Below are positions 1-11,337 of a DNA stretch of 64,000 bases, one piece after another. Under the pieces are notes generated by a model. That model was not told where the DNA came from. It saw only the letters and a program-made list of their open reading frames with translations, and did no database searches. The translations under genes and the position numbers were made by a program. Within the stretch, counting starts at the first letter, position 1, and each line of letters starts with the position of its first letter. The DNA comes from Acanthochlamys bracteata (taxonomy: Eukaryota; Streptophyta; Magnoliopsida; Pandanales; Velloziaceae): positions 1,550,001 through 1,614,000 of the forward strand of contig CM034131.1 in the NCBI GenBank assembly GCA_019914995.1. Direction: 5' to 3'.

Positions 1-409
1 TGAAATTTTTAGGCTTTAGGTCTAAGGACATTTTAACGACGTATCTGAACCCCTGACTCAAGCTTGTCTTACCACTGGAGAAATTTCACTCAATCTATGA
101 AGTTACTATTCAAATTTGTCAGCCTATGCTGTCTATCCAGACTTTCATGATACTTTACTTTTTTTGTGATTACGTTCTTCTATATTTTGTTTGTCTAGAT
201 AGTTTGGAAGCTCTTATTATTTTGTGTGGATCCAACAGAAGACAGCAGCTTCCTAATCATTTTGCTAGCCTAATCATGGAGGTTTGAAATATCCTAATCA
301 ATTAGTGTGATTTATTTTTGGTGTTCAACTTCCTGGATGTAAATAGATGTGTCCAGGAAAGTTTGTTTTTTTTCCCTACAGAATATTACTAAGAACTATG
401 AACTATTTG

Positions 410-438
<29 letters not shown>
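410..438. repeat. (TC)n microsatellite in an intron
   Basis: About 14 uninterrupted TC units, lying roughly 95 bp upstream of the splice acceptor of the receptor-kinase exon. It is pyrimidine-rich on the coding strand but too far from the AG to be the polypyrimidine tract itself. It is likely length-variable. Confidence 0.95.
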
Positions 439-444
<6 letters not shown>

Positions 445-532
445 ATTTAAGCTGTTGTGGTATGAAGTTGATGACAAGCATCATCGATTTCTTTTCTGCC
501 GTTAATAATGATTCTGCTTTTTTATCTTGCAG

Positions 533-1017
533 TTACTGGAAAAATAAGCACCAAGGTTGATGTCTATGCATTTGGTGTCATCTTAATGGAGGTAATTATG
601 GGCAGAAAAGCATTGGACGAGTCTCTGCTTGAAGAACAAAGACATCTTGTTACGTACTTCCGCAGAATTATCCTTGACCAGGTTAAGTTCTTAAAATCTG
701 TAGACCCAAGTCTCAACCTTAACGATGAAGATAGGAAGAGCGTTCTTGAAGTAGCAGAATTAGCACGTCATTGCACAGCTCGTGAACCAAGTCAGAGACC
801 AGACATGAGCCACGCTGTGAACGTGTTAGCTCCTTTGGTAGATCAATGGAAGCCAACTTGCTCCAACTATGAGGATAACTATGATTCTGGAATGAGCCTC
901 TCTCAAAGACTCGAAAGTTGGCAGTTTGATGATTCTAGTTCAACAACTGAGCTGTTCAGTGGATATAGGAGGAGTCTTGATACAACATACGGAACAGGAA
1001 GCACATCACACTATTAG
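533..1017 (+). CDS. TMK-type receptor-like kinase, last exon only (5' part outside window)
   Basis: C-terminal part of a serine/threonine receptor-like kinase of the TMK (transmembrane kinase, auxin-linked LRR-RLK) family. The exon starts after an acceptor ending CTTGCAG at 532 and enters at phase 1, since the first two bases complete a codon. The protein runs from just after the activation segment through kinase subdomains IX-XI: the invariant Asp of the DVYAFGVILMEV motif and the Arg of SQRPDM are both present. TMK hallmarks are GRKALDES, HLVT.FRR and the NVLAPLVDQWKPT end of the kinase domain, followed by a tail with a MSLSQRLESWQ motif where TMKs have a similar MSLPQAL..W motif. TMK genes typically have one intron near this point, so the LRR ectodomain, membrane span and N-lobe should lie left of the window. 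The last exon shows no damage. The family call is firm; which TMK paralogue is not determined. Confidence 0.85.
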
Positions 1018-3170
1018 AGGAAGGCTTTTATTCAGGGAGACACTTCCTTGAATATATGTGCCGAAGTTTTATTGTCTTGGGTAACAACTGGGAACGGATA
1101 CTTGTCACAACCCTGCTTCGGATAGCTTTCACATGCAGGGAAGGTTATAAGCTGTGCATGCCCCAATCTCATGACGGACAACATAGTGCAGAAGACCCCC
1201 TGTAACTATCAGTTAGTTGCTGCATGATGATCGTTTTTTCTTGTTCCTTACGGTTGCCTTAGATCATGTCTGTTTAGCTGGTCACCAGGTGAATATTTAA
1301 TTTCAGTTTTGTTTCACCCGAAGATGATAAAAGATGATTACTAGTGTATTGGTAATGTTAGAAGCAGGTAGAGAATTAAAGAGTTTTACAGGTACATGGG
1401 GTTCTACTTTTAAAATCTGCTGCTATTTTAGTTCTGATGGCTCACTTTGTATTTTGTGCATTCTGGTATGAAACTTCTCCATGTCTGATGCTGATCAGAT
1501 GCTTGCAAGATCTGCTTTTTTTTTTTTCCTCGTTGGAGAAGTCTCCATGTTTTGGTGGAAGGCGAACACATTAAAGGTGTCTAGTTTGTACTCAAGGTGG
1601 CTTCTTTTTCTTTGTTCCATGTGATTCTGAGCTGGATTTGTGAAAAGTTTTACTTTAGTTGATGATGACTTTCTGCATGATTAAATGTAGTTGGTCTGTT
1701 ATTCTTTACTTGCTAAATTTCTCTTAAGGTGTGTTTTACTTGTTAGTGAGCCAGCAGTGATTTTTGGAAATTTTTGCCGAAGAAAATCACTTTGGAAGTC
1801 ACATAGGCTGTGCTAGGTGAGCTTAATCTTTTCGAATATGAATATAAAAAATATAATTTAAAATTTAACTATTAAATAAAAAATAAAATTTTATATTAAT
1901 TTTATATTAAAAGTAAATTTTAAAATTAAATATTTATTTATTTTATATTAAAATGAGTTTGAAAAAAGTGAAAATTGGATGGTAAGTAAACACGCTCTTA
2001 AATAAGCTCTTCGAATCAATGAGTGATATTTATGAGATCATAGCAACAGATAATGGCTTAGATTTTTCACCAATATATTCTTCTACATGATTTTTAACCC
2101 CTTTCATTCCAATAGTGTTTTCTAAGAATTTTGTATTTGCATAAATGAAATAGTCTTTATTGCGTGATTTTTTTACTGCGAGTTAACCGTTCGGTTCTTT
2201 TTTCCCCATAAATACATCGTCTACGTTGTAAACAATCGGCAACTGCGACTTTTTGTTATTGATGGATCATGGTGGCCTTTTTAAGGTTCCATGTTTTTGA
2301 CCACCGATTGGTGTGTAGCTCCAAAAACTGGCTCGTCGACTTTTATGACCTTTTTCGGTTGGTGAAGTATATTCGCTCGTGTTGAAGTAACACAAGACTT
2401 TTTAGTATAGATGAAAGTTATTTGATTGACGTTTGCAAGAACTTTTGAATAAATTTTTTTTAAATATATAATATTTTTATTATATTTTAAAAATAAATTA
2501 TATTTTTTAATAAATTTATAAAATATATTATGTAAAATTTTAAATAAATTTTATAAAATATTATAAAAAATTTATTAAAAAATATAAAATAAAAATATTT
2601 TTTGTGAAAGCGTGAACAAACACTCAGCTAGATCTTCATGTGAAGAATTTAAGTTCATATAAGGACTTGGGTGAGGCCTGGACAAATGTGAACAGAGTAC
2701 AACGTATTGGATGCCTAGAGCTGGAGACAAAATTACTGCTTTTACATGGCAGCTCCTGAATGGTTAAAGTGCCATCACTAACCAAATTGGGTTCATCATG
2801 TTTACAGGGATTTGGAATTCCGTATCCCCATATGTGTCACAAGTCCTTGTTCCTGATTGGAAAAGATGGCTAGGTAGATTACCGTTAAAGGGCACCTCGC
2901 CTGAACAGAATGATAATGACCGTAGCAGTTAAAAGAAAGTAGGTATTATTATTGGGTAGAGTGAGAAAGCGAAAACCAAAAATTGAACCTGATTCAGGTT
3001 CAAGTTCAGAGCTAATAAAACATGCACATATGGTAAGGATTGCACCCGCCGTGGTACTTTATGCCCGTGAGCGCAGGACAGCCGCTTTCCGTGGAGGGTA
3101 TAAGAGCCCTTCCTGTGGTTGGGATTCTACGAAGAGGCGCTCATATTCATCTTCACACTCAACTATTGTT
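1018..3170. other. 3' UTR of the kinase gene and intergenic DNA, no convincing gene
   Basis: The first 350-450 bp are probably the 3' UTR. Long A/T-only stretches at about 1840-1960 and 2450-2600 look like decayed miniature transposons. Between 2640 and 3185 the base composition becomes gene-like, and an open frame at 2952-3185 (77 codons, Arg/Lys and Ser rich) is present. I find no recognisable domain, no convincing start context and no clear splice structure, so I do not call it a gene. It could be a relic exon. Confidence 0.5.
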
Positions 3171-3171
3171 A

Positions 3172-3510
3172 AGAGCGTGTTTTAAATATATGTAATTAAG
3201 TTTTGCGAAACTAAATTTCGTAAAAATAGAGTTCGGTAAAAAGTAAAATTTGGTGAAAGTAGAGTTCCGAATGATATGTATAACAAGTAAAGTGAAGTTT
3301 GAAATTAAATTTTGATAGAACCGGAGTTCGATGTGAAAGTGAAATTCGAAGTGACAATTAAAATACTTGAAGTGAAGTTTGAAGATAAATTTTGATAGAA
3401 ACAGAATTCGGTGTGAAAGTAAAATTCGGAGTGACAATTAAAATACGTGAAGTGATTGAACTTAAAAGCTGAAAGAAAAAAATAGAGTTTGGTGTATTTG
3501 AAACAAGTCC
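3172..3510. mobile_element. Tourist-like MITE with internal tandem repeat
   Basis: Begins GAGCGTGTTTTAAATAT and ends with the roughly inverted GTATTTGAAACAAGTCC. TAA lies directly outside both ends, fitting the 3-bp TAA/TTA target duplication of PIF/Harbinger (Tourist-like) elements. The same terminal sequence with a CTGTAATT-like continuation recurs at about 21957, 61430 and 63724, so this is a multicopy family. Inside lie two direct copies of an 80-bp unit (3291-3370 and 3371-3450) that the other copies lack. Non-coding. Confidence 0.7.
3291..3450. repeat. 80-bp tandem repeat, two copies
   Basis: Units 3291-3370 and 3371-3450 are in exact 80-bp register with about 10 mismatches by eye. Each starts AGTGAAGTTTGAA and ends GTGACAATTAAAATAC followed by TTGA or GTGA. 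A third unit begins (AGTGA) and stops. The repeat is inside a MITE and carries spaced TTCG/ATTCG motifs. It is most simply a local replication-slippage or unequal-exchange duplication. Confidence 0.9.
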
Positions 3511-4684
3511 TAAATCACATGCAACTCCTTGATCACTTCTAGAAGCATGATCAACAAGACAACAGGCATCAACAACACTATAGTAATCTGCTTCATTCAT
3601 TGATTGCTATAGACTAATTAAAAGGGCATTGAATGAACGAGCTAAAGATTAACAGGAACGTAGGAGTAGGACTTTGGTACCATTTAGAAGGATCTATCAA
3701 GTGTGGAAAAGGAAGAGGGATACATTTGAAGCACAACAGCTGCTTTTGATGGTATTTCTCAACCAAATTAATCAATGCTGAATAATTGGCCTGTCGGTAG
3801 GACAGGACAAAAAATTGCGTTTGCCATTTACCGGTGCTCTCAGGTAAGAACCCTTCTTTCCTTTTAAGCTAGGTCAGCTTATTCAGGCGAAGAGGTTTTT
3901 TTTATCTGGTTCAAACTAGGATTTCGTTTCAAACTTCCATTAAATTTCAGAAAGCCTTACAGAAACTTGAGATATTTCCTATGTATGACAAGCATGGTAG
4001 AGTATTAGCTGAAAAAAATTTCTTATTTCCCGGAACATTTCATATATCTGTCAAGAGCAGAGTAGTATATAGACGGTAGTGTTAAATCATTTTGATTGAC
4101 CCTAAGCCTTAATTTTAATTTCGTTTAAATCTCTAACATTTAATAGTTTTATTTTGCTCTCTAAAATTTAGATTTATGTTATTCGAAATTTCTGTTAGAT
4201 CTACCACATAACATTATTGTGGAACAACATATAATTTATTATTTATACAAAAAAAATTCTAACATTATGGATCAAAATCAAAACTTTTAGAACTTTTAGA
4301 GATCAACATAAAGCTATTTAATTTAGTAGCTAAATGAAAGCTTAAGAGTCACCAGTTAAGGTGATCCACCTTAAGGTAGTGATATAGCATTAGATGAAAC
4401 TTTAGCAACAATTTGCCTAGAGATAAAAGAAAAATTGGCATCTGATATGCATAGCAATAATTTGAGAGACTAGATTGAAATGCCCTCATGGAGGTTTGAA
4501 GCACTCCAAGCTCTTCACCTGATAAATCTCCATGGACATATGCACAATGGCTTTCGCAACTCTGGTGTCCATCATGAGAGTGTCTGAGGAATTATTAGAA
4601 TCTAGCAAGTTACAAAAGGAACTCTAGTCTCCTGTCTAGAATTTTCACCTACCAACCAACTGTAAAATAATGAGAAACGAGACT
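3511..4684. other. intergenic, no gene seen
   Basis: No reading frame with a recognisable domain. The part closest to the RALF stop codon (about 4500-4684) should include its 3' UTR, since that gene is on the minus strand. Confidence 0.5.
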
Positions 4685-5044
4685 CTAGGTTGGTGTTCCA
4701 ATCCGGCAGTGGTCATAGGGATTGCAGCCACGGTGAGGCTGGTACCCAGAACGAGCAGGCAAACAATTGGCATAAGCCCTGCCACTACCAGGTTGGCAAA
4801 CAGGTTGGTCAGGCCGGAGCACACTGTAACTGATCGTTCCTCCGCCCTCTTGCAGTAACCGTCTGTTCGCCTCTGAATCCATCTGCAGCTCTGCTTCCAC
4901 TTCACACTCTGCTATGCTCCCATTGCAGGAACTAGTATGGCCAACACCCGTTGTTTTGCCATGAACGACACCAGCAAGTAGTGCTACTGTTAAGAAGATT
5001 GTCGTTGTTGTTGTTGTTATTCGGTTTCTCTTGCTCTGCTTCAT
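4685..5044 (-). CDS. RALFL32: RALF peptide precursor, probable RALFL32 orthologue
   Basis: Secreted rapid alkalinisation factor precursor of 119 aa, intronless as is usual for the family. Known RALFs are apoplastic ligands of CrRLK1L receptor kinases (FERONIA type) acting with LLG co-receptors. Residues 1-29 form a signal peptide (basic start, Thr run, hydrophobic core ending near GVVHG). A pro-region with Cys40 and Cys47 follows. A dibasic RRLL at 61-64 matches the RRxL site cut by subtilase S1P. The mature peptide opens with ISYS (71-74, the receptor-binding YISY position) and has the four family cysteines at 83, 94, 107 and 113 with RGC and HCR motifs. The RALFL32 name comes mainly from position beside HSFA5, where Arabidopsis has At4g14010; sequence alone supports only RALF. 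The start Met is the only one that precedes the signal peptide. Confidence 0.9.
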   Translation of the reverse strand: MKQSKRNRITTTTTTIFLTVALLAGVVHGKTTGVGHTSSCNGSIAECEVEAELQMDSEANRRLLQEGGGTISYSVLRPDQPVCQPGSGRAYANCLPARSGYQPHRGCNPYDHCRIGTPT

Positions 5045-5103
5045 CTCTCTTTTTTGTTCGAGGTAATGAGTGCTACAGGATCAAAGTAGAGCTAAAGGAA
5101 TGA

Positions 5104-5113
5104 AGTATATAAT
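5104..5113 (-). promoter_or_regulatory. probable TATA box of the RALF gene
   Basis: On the minus strand TTATATACTT lies about 60-70 bp upstream of the RALF start codon. This leaves room for a transcription start about 30 bp downstream and a short 5' leader. Inferred from position and motif only. Confidence 0.5.
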
Positions 5114-6575
5114 AGTATTGCACTGAGGAATAAAGAAGAAATGGACATAAAGGGAGTCGTTGAAATTTGGTTCGCAAATTTTTATCAACAATTTCAAAAT
5201 TTTCAATGAGATGCTCTCTAATATAAAGTTGATTAAATTGCAAAAAAAATTGATCAAGTGAATATTTGCAATTGCGTTCTCATATGTTTCTCTGTTTTAT
5301 TTTAGCTTTTTTCCCTGTAATTTTCCACAGTAATCTAAAAGAATTTTTAAAATTAAAAATACAAAAAAAATAATTATATGCCATAAAGCTTTATACATAA
5401 AATTATTATTTTATTTTTTAAAATAAAAAATAGATTCATTTTAAAAAAATTAAAAGAAATTTTTATTAATTTATTTTAATTTTTAAATGATTCCTAATGG
5501 TAAGAAAGGAACGAGCAGGAGTGGGATATGAGCATTGAAGCACGAGCATTGTTTTGTTAGTGCGTTACAACAAAGTATGAACTTGGTCTTTTTGTGAGAA
5601 GATGAAAAAATCATAAAAGAGCACTTTAGCTTTGTTGGTTGTTATATGAGAGAGAACGGAGCCAACTTTGAAACAGCTCATCACTTAACAGTGATTTTCA
5701 ATTGAGAGAAAGAGAGGCTACTTTTGATCGCCTAGAGAATAAGGGACAAGTTTTTCAATTTATTTTTATTTTAATGATTTTAAATATTTTTAATTTTTTA
5801 ATGTAGGAAATATAAAATAATTTTATATAGAAAAATTTTACAATTAGTTTTTATTAATTTTTAAAAAAATTATATTTTGTAAAAAAATTTCTTTTTAAAG
5901 TAAGCAAGATGTGAACACCTTAGAGAAAAAGGATTTTGTTTTCTGGTTCCGCCGCTGTTATTCGGATATATGAAAGGGTCTCTTATCACTCTCTTCATCA
6001 TGCCCACATGCTTTTCCTATTTCGTTGAAAGCAATGTTGCCAATTGAATTGATATGGTAGCGCACTAACAAAACTTATTTGGAGTTCACAAATCCTATAT
6101 GGATTTTGGTAACTGAGCACCTGCTGCTAATAATTGTTGCTAAACAATGCTAGCAGCTTTATAGTACTTTAAAGACAATGTTTTAATTATATTAAAGTAA
6201 ATTTTAAAGAAACAGTTTTGTAAAAATAAAATCTGATGAAAACTAAATTTAATAAAATTAAAATTCGTAATAGACTAATAGTAATTAGACAGACTCAAGA
6301 GAACGTTTGGAAGTGACTATAGAAAAAAATTTATATAAAAAATTAGATATTTTATTTTATAAATATTTTTTTAAAATAAAAATTATATGTATAATTACTT
6401 TATAATTCATGTATATCTTTCAAAAATTTTTAAAATCTTTTCGGAAACTTGTACATAAGTTTTTAAGCTTTTTAGGAATTTATATGGACCAATATGTATC
6501 TAAAATGGCAATATGAAAAGATAGATGCACTCTCTCTTCTAAAATCTCACTTTAATGCATTCTATAATTATTTTT
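5114..6575. other. AT-rich intergenic DNA, no gene seen
   Basis: RALF promoter followed by two A/T-dominated blocks (about 5320-5500 and 5750-5900) that resemble decayed MITE interiors. No coding potential recognised. Confidence 0.5.
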
Positions 6576-6855
6576 TCCAATCCAATTCAATTTCTATTGT
6601 TAAATATGATTAACTATAAATTAGTAACATGCGGATAAAATTTTAACTCAATTAGATCACGAATCAACTTCTATCCGATCAGTTGATCAAAATATTAAAA
6701 TAAAAATAACCTCAATATATATATATTATTTTTCTTTATCATATTAATCAAATAGCTGGATGGATATCGATTCGTGATCCGATTGAGATGAAATTTTTTC
6801 AGCTTGTTACCGACTCATAATTTTTTATATTCAATCGTAAAGATTGAATTTGGAG
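6576..6855. repeat. long inverted-repeat (hairpin) element, copy 1
   Basis: Left arm about 6576-6697 and right arm about 6738-6855 are imperfect reverse complements: GATCACGAATC in the left arm pairs with GATTCGTGATC in the right arm, and GTAACATGC with GCTTGTTAC, around an AT loop. The structure is a foldback MITE or other inverted repeat. A transcript through it would form a long imperfect hairpin. Confidence 0.7.
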
Positions 6856-6964
6856 TGCTCCTATCTCTATTGTATATATATAGAGATAAAATATTTCTAC
6901 TTTTAAGGACATGTATGGAGCATCTCTCATTTAAAATACGTTAAAGTCAATATTTATCATTAGA

Positions 6965-7215
6965 TATGAAAAATTATTGGTTAGAATTTATGCGACAAAC
7001 TTTCAGCTTAATTTAATCACGAAACATACTCTATTCAGCATTTTGATGAAGACGATAGAAATAAAACTATATATAATATATATATATATATATATATTGC
7101 TACTTGATCAAAATATCGGAAGAGAGTCGATTCGTAATTCGATTGAGATAAAATTTTTTGCAGAATTTCTGACTAATGTTCTTCATATATAATAATGAAA
7201 ATTGAATTTGAAATA
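6965..7215. repeat. long inverted-repeat (hairpin) element, copy 2
   Basis: A second, more diverged copy of the neighbouring foldback element in the same orientation. The right arm carries GTCGATTCGTAATTCGATTG, matching the first copy's right arm, and the left arm carries TTTAATCACGAA. The loop contains a TA microsatellite at about 7079-7097. The pair suggests duplication or two insertions of one family. Confidence 0.6.
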
Positions 7216-7594
7216 TTCTATATAGAGAATGCTCTATAAATGCTTCTAAGGACGGGGTGCGCCTATTCTCACCCTACAAAAATTATGATTTGCGACGTAT
7301 ATTTTATCAATACTTTTTAAATTCAAGAAAGCTTTGTAAATACTATTAAAAATATATTATCTAATGAGAAGTTCAAAATAATATGGAGAAGCATCTCAAA
7401 CCGTAATGCTAAAACACAATGTACGTAAATAGGCACTAGACGTTCATTATAAATGGGCTTAAATACTAAGTTTTCTGAGCGGTTTCCTGGCCCATCTATG
7501 TAGTTTTTTATATTATTTTAGGTCGAATCCAAGTCCGATAGATTGGGTTCGAGTTTTATTTTTCCTAAAACCCCACCCAAGAAAATCAGATCAA

Positions 7595-7857
7595 GGGGGT
7601 GTTTGGCTTTGCTTTTCTCCAACCCAACTTTTTAATTCTCCATTTCACGTTTTTCAATACATATTTTATAAATATATAAAAAATTTATTTAAAAATTTAG
7701 AAAGTGTAGAAAAATTTTACGGAGTGAGAGATCTTTTTATTACATATTTTTATTATTTTTTGTAAGAAAAAAATAGAAATTGCTTTTTCAAAAAAAAAAA
7801 AAAAATATCCTTCATTTCACAAAAGCTCCATTTCATAAGCAATCCCAAACACCCCCC
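7595..7857. mobile_element. MITE, GGGTGTTTGG family
   Basis: Terminal inverted repeats start GGGGGTGTTTGGCTTTGC and end GCAATCCCAAACACCCCC. The interior is AT-rich and non-coding. It is clearly the same family as 49586-49845: both contain TTTCACGTTTTTCAATACAT, then AGAAAGTGTAGAAAAATT, and the end TTTCATAAGCAATCCCAAAC. It lies about 270 bp upstream of the HSFA5 start and so could have altered that promoter. Confidence 0.8.
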
Positions 7858-8124
7858 AAGACTCGACCCGAAATGAAAAGAAATGATATAATTATGAGTC
7901 AAATTAATAGACCCGAAACGAATGTTTACAATCCCGGGCCCAATACAACACATTACATGTTACATCCCTAAATTTCTAGCCTTAATATGCAGAACATGAT
8001 TTTTAGTGGACCTCTGTTGCTAACCTAAAAGAATAATCGTCCAAAGTTCTCCAACGACCTTCCTCGAAGTCCACAACAGTTCTGTCTCTCTCTCCCCGTT
8101 CAGTCGGCAGAGAACATATCGTAG

Positions 8125-9583
8125 ATGGAATCCGACAACAATCGACAACCGGAAGCGGCGGTGGAAGCGGCGGAGGTCCGGCGCCATTCTTACTGAAGAC
8201 CTATCACATGGTCGATGATTCTTTGACCGACGACATCGTCTCCTGGAGCGATTCATCCAACTGTAGCTTCGTTGTTTGAAATCCACCTGAATTTGCCGCT
8301 CGACTACTTCCTACTTATTTCAAGCACAACAATTTCTCCTCCTTTATTCGACAACTCAACACTTATGTATGTACACGATTGATTGGATTGGAATTCTGAA
8401 CTCTGTTTACTTTAGGGTTGTTAATATGTTGGTGAATTGATTGATTGGTTAACATCTGTCGTTGTTCTGTTAGGGTTTTAGAAAGATTGATCCAGAGAGG
8501 TGGGAATTTGCAAATGAGGATTTCATTAGGGGTCAGAAACACTTGTTGCAGAATATTCACAGGCGAAAACCGATCCATAGCCACAGTCATCCGCCGCAAT
8601 CAGGGCTTCCTGATGCGGAGCGTGCAGCGATGGAGGATGAGATTGACCGGTTGACTCAGGAGCGTGCTGCTATGCAGGCTGATTTGCAGCAGTTCAAGCA
8701 GTACCAGCCGACGCTTCGGATTCAGTTGGAAGCCCTTGATGATCGGCTTCAGAGCATGGAAGTACGGCAGCACCGGATGCTTGATGTTATCAACCACGCT
8801 CTCCAAAGCCCGACTTTTGTTGAAGCACTTGCTAATGTTGCTCATGACCCCTCTGTTGTTCAAAAGAAGCAAAGAATTCGTCTTGCAGAAACGGTATTAT
8901 GACGTGATTTCTGTGACAAGTTGAAATTGGAACTATCTCCGGCCATGTCCAACCAAAATCTGGTTCTGACAACCTGCCACAGCTCAAATGTGGAAGACGA
9001 CAGCCCCAATGGGAAGCAGCAGCCAGAGTATGGGGGTGTTATGAATGCAAGGGTTGAGTGCCTCGCTTTGGTCCCTGAGACACTTGAGCTCACAGGTACT
9101 GGTGCATCTTGTTGCCACAGGAAGAAAGTCTTGTTTGATAAAGATATGGATGAGGAAAGGGAGGGATTCATACCATGCCATTTGAGCCTTACATTGGCAT
9201 CTAGTTCTTTGCAAATTAAGACAACTAGTTCTCTGACAAGTGCTGACCTGCCGTTAAGTAATCATCTAGTAGGCAATGGCAGTGAGTCTACAGCCAGCAG
9301 TAGAGGAGAAATAGATCCTGGTGGGACAGTGAAGGATTCAAAGGAAACTCCCTCTTACATTGAGGCACCAAGCGCTAATCAGACACTTGCACCTGCAGCT
9401 CCTCAAGGGAGAATAAATGATTTGTTCTGGGAGCAGTTCCTCACCGAAAGGCCAGGCTCTTCAGATACGGAAGAGGCGAATTCCAGTTTGTGTGCAAACT
9501 CTGTGGAGGAGCTACAATATGAGAAGGTTGGAAATGACACTTCTTGGCGTACCAGGAAAAATATGGAGCAATTAACCATCTGA
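8125..9583 (+). pseudogene. HSFA5: HSFA5-type heat-shock transcription factor, reading frame disrupted
   Basis: Class A heat-shock factor closest to HSFA5, known in Arabidopsis to bind and repress HSFA4. Exon 1 (8125-8366) and exon 2 (8474-9583) are split by a 107-bp GT-AG intron at the position conserved in HSF DNA-binding domains, after FIRQLNTY. Recognisable parts are a Gly-rich N-terminus, the domain core ([28 protein letters not shown], then KIDPERWEF), HR-A/B coiled coil, LKLELSPA block, the FWEQFLTERPGSSD activator motif and a C-terminal MEQLTI export-like end. The frame is broken. The only nearby ATG (8125) is one base out of frame with the domain. A TGA at 8277-8279 replaces the Trp of the usual VWNP motif. 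Another in-frame TGA at 8900-8902 lies where about 30 residues of the usual linker seem to be missing. The kept intron rules out a processed copy. Sequence error at all three sites is possible but unlikely. A functional product from downstream starts would lack half the DNA-binding domain. Confidence 0.8.
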
Positions 9584-11337
9584 AAGAATATTGTCAAGGA
9601 ACACTGGCTCGGTGCTTTGTGCCTATTCGTCTTTGTGCAGAGGATCTGTATGTTTGTACTTCTTGTAGTGATGTTACACATACTGTACAAGTAATGCAGA
9701 TGATATGAAAAAATAGTTTAATGTTATAATCCAATGAATATAATCATGCTTGAAGGTTTCTTATGCTAATTAGCTTTTACTTCTTTGTTATGTGGACAGA
9801 AATAAATTGGGATTAGAGATTATGATGAGTTTATCTTGGAATTCTATTCTTCGATTATATAAAGTTGTCTCTTATCTAAATGAATCTAGATGTGTTTTAC
9901 TTTCTATCTTGTATGTTCTTAAACGCATGATGAATTATCCATCTTTCAATCATGTTGGCAAAAAATTGCTTGTTTCGTAATGGTTGCTTGGATTTAAGAG
10001 ATATTATGTAGTTTCTTTGTTAATATAAAGGACTGACACTGCTCGAAGAAACTAGACTATTATAGTGACCTAGGAGAACTTGTGAATGATGCTGAAATTA
10101 GACACTATAGGAGCTATACCATGAATTTCTCTAGCATTTGTATTTGTTTTTAGTTATGACTTCTCAAATAATTAATCTTTAAGAGATCATGTAAGCACTC
10201 TAATCAACCTTCTTAACTATTTCTTCCATTTGCATTTTTTGCAACATCTTTCTCTTTCTTAACTATTTACTCTGAGATGTCAAGCTTCCCATTTTAGATT
10301 TACTTCTTGCTTATACTACGCCATATTTTACTTCGTCATATATGTTTCATTTCCTCGTATTGTTTCAGACACGTTTGATGATGCTTATCATTGTTTGCAA
10401 TATTTTATTTCAATTTGTTTTCCAATAAATCTAGTATTTTAAAATTTTAAATTATTTTAAAAAAATATAGATAAAATGTAAGCTATAAATTTTATGTATA
10501 TATAAATTTTTCTAAAAATAAGCTTATTTTTAAAAAATCTAAAAATTATTTATTTTAAGTACTCTCAAATATCTCTTACTTTGTGTAGATCTCTCCTAGA
10601 TTAACTTCCCTTAAATTTCATTAATAATCATAGCAAGAGCCAACGTCTGTACAGTCTAATAAATGTGGGCTTGAAGTTAAAATAATCTTTAGCTGACAAT
10701 GGGGTCACACCGAAAAACAATATTCATTTGGAAATATGGGAGGTTAACTTCGATCACTGGCTTTACCAGACTTGAGAAAGGCAGCAGTTGGGGGGCATCG
10801 CATGCTCATCTGGCCCCTCAAAATAAAAGCCCCTTATGAGCCGTGACTGATGGAATCTCTACCTTTTAAAAACTAGTTTGGTATTGCTTATGTTTTTAAT
10901 TTTTATTCTAATTTTATATTTATATTTTTAATAAATTATTTAAAATATTTTTAAATTTTTTAAATATAAAAAGCTTATGTCATAAAATTTTATTATTTTT
11001 ATTTTTAAAATAAATATAAATTTTATTTTATAAAAAAATTTAAAGTATTTTTTATTTCAAATTTTTTTTTTCTCAAAACATTTCCAAATATTCGCTAAAT
11101 GTTTCCGGTACCGACACCAACGGGTTAAAAAGATCGATATTTGCCGTTGGATTTATCTGATTGCATTCAGATCAAGGCCCAGCTAACCCCCACAAGCAAC
11201 AATGCAGCTATTGTAACCCAACTAGAGTTTTTAGAAAGGGAGGCTTCAAGATTGGAAACCACTAGGAAGTAGTTGGAAACCACAGTATATGGTGCACAGA
11301 GGGAAAGAGAAGGAGGCTTCAAGATTCCAGCTGAATA
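9584..11337. other. intergenic; 3' UTR of the HSF relic, MITE-like DNA, RALF promoter
   Basis: About 9584-9760 probably derives from the HSF 3' UTR. Nothing coding is recognisable to 10860. A block at about 10868-11095 opens GTTTGGTATTGC and closes TTTCCAAATATTCGC around an A/T interior, so it resembles the MITEs elsewhere in the window but with poorly kept ends. The last 230 bp are the promoter side of the next RALF gene. Confidence 0.5.

Noticed and set aside
8020-8286. Minus-strand Arg-rich frame over HSF exon 1
   Set aside because: Antisense shadow of the HSF DNA-binding domain.
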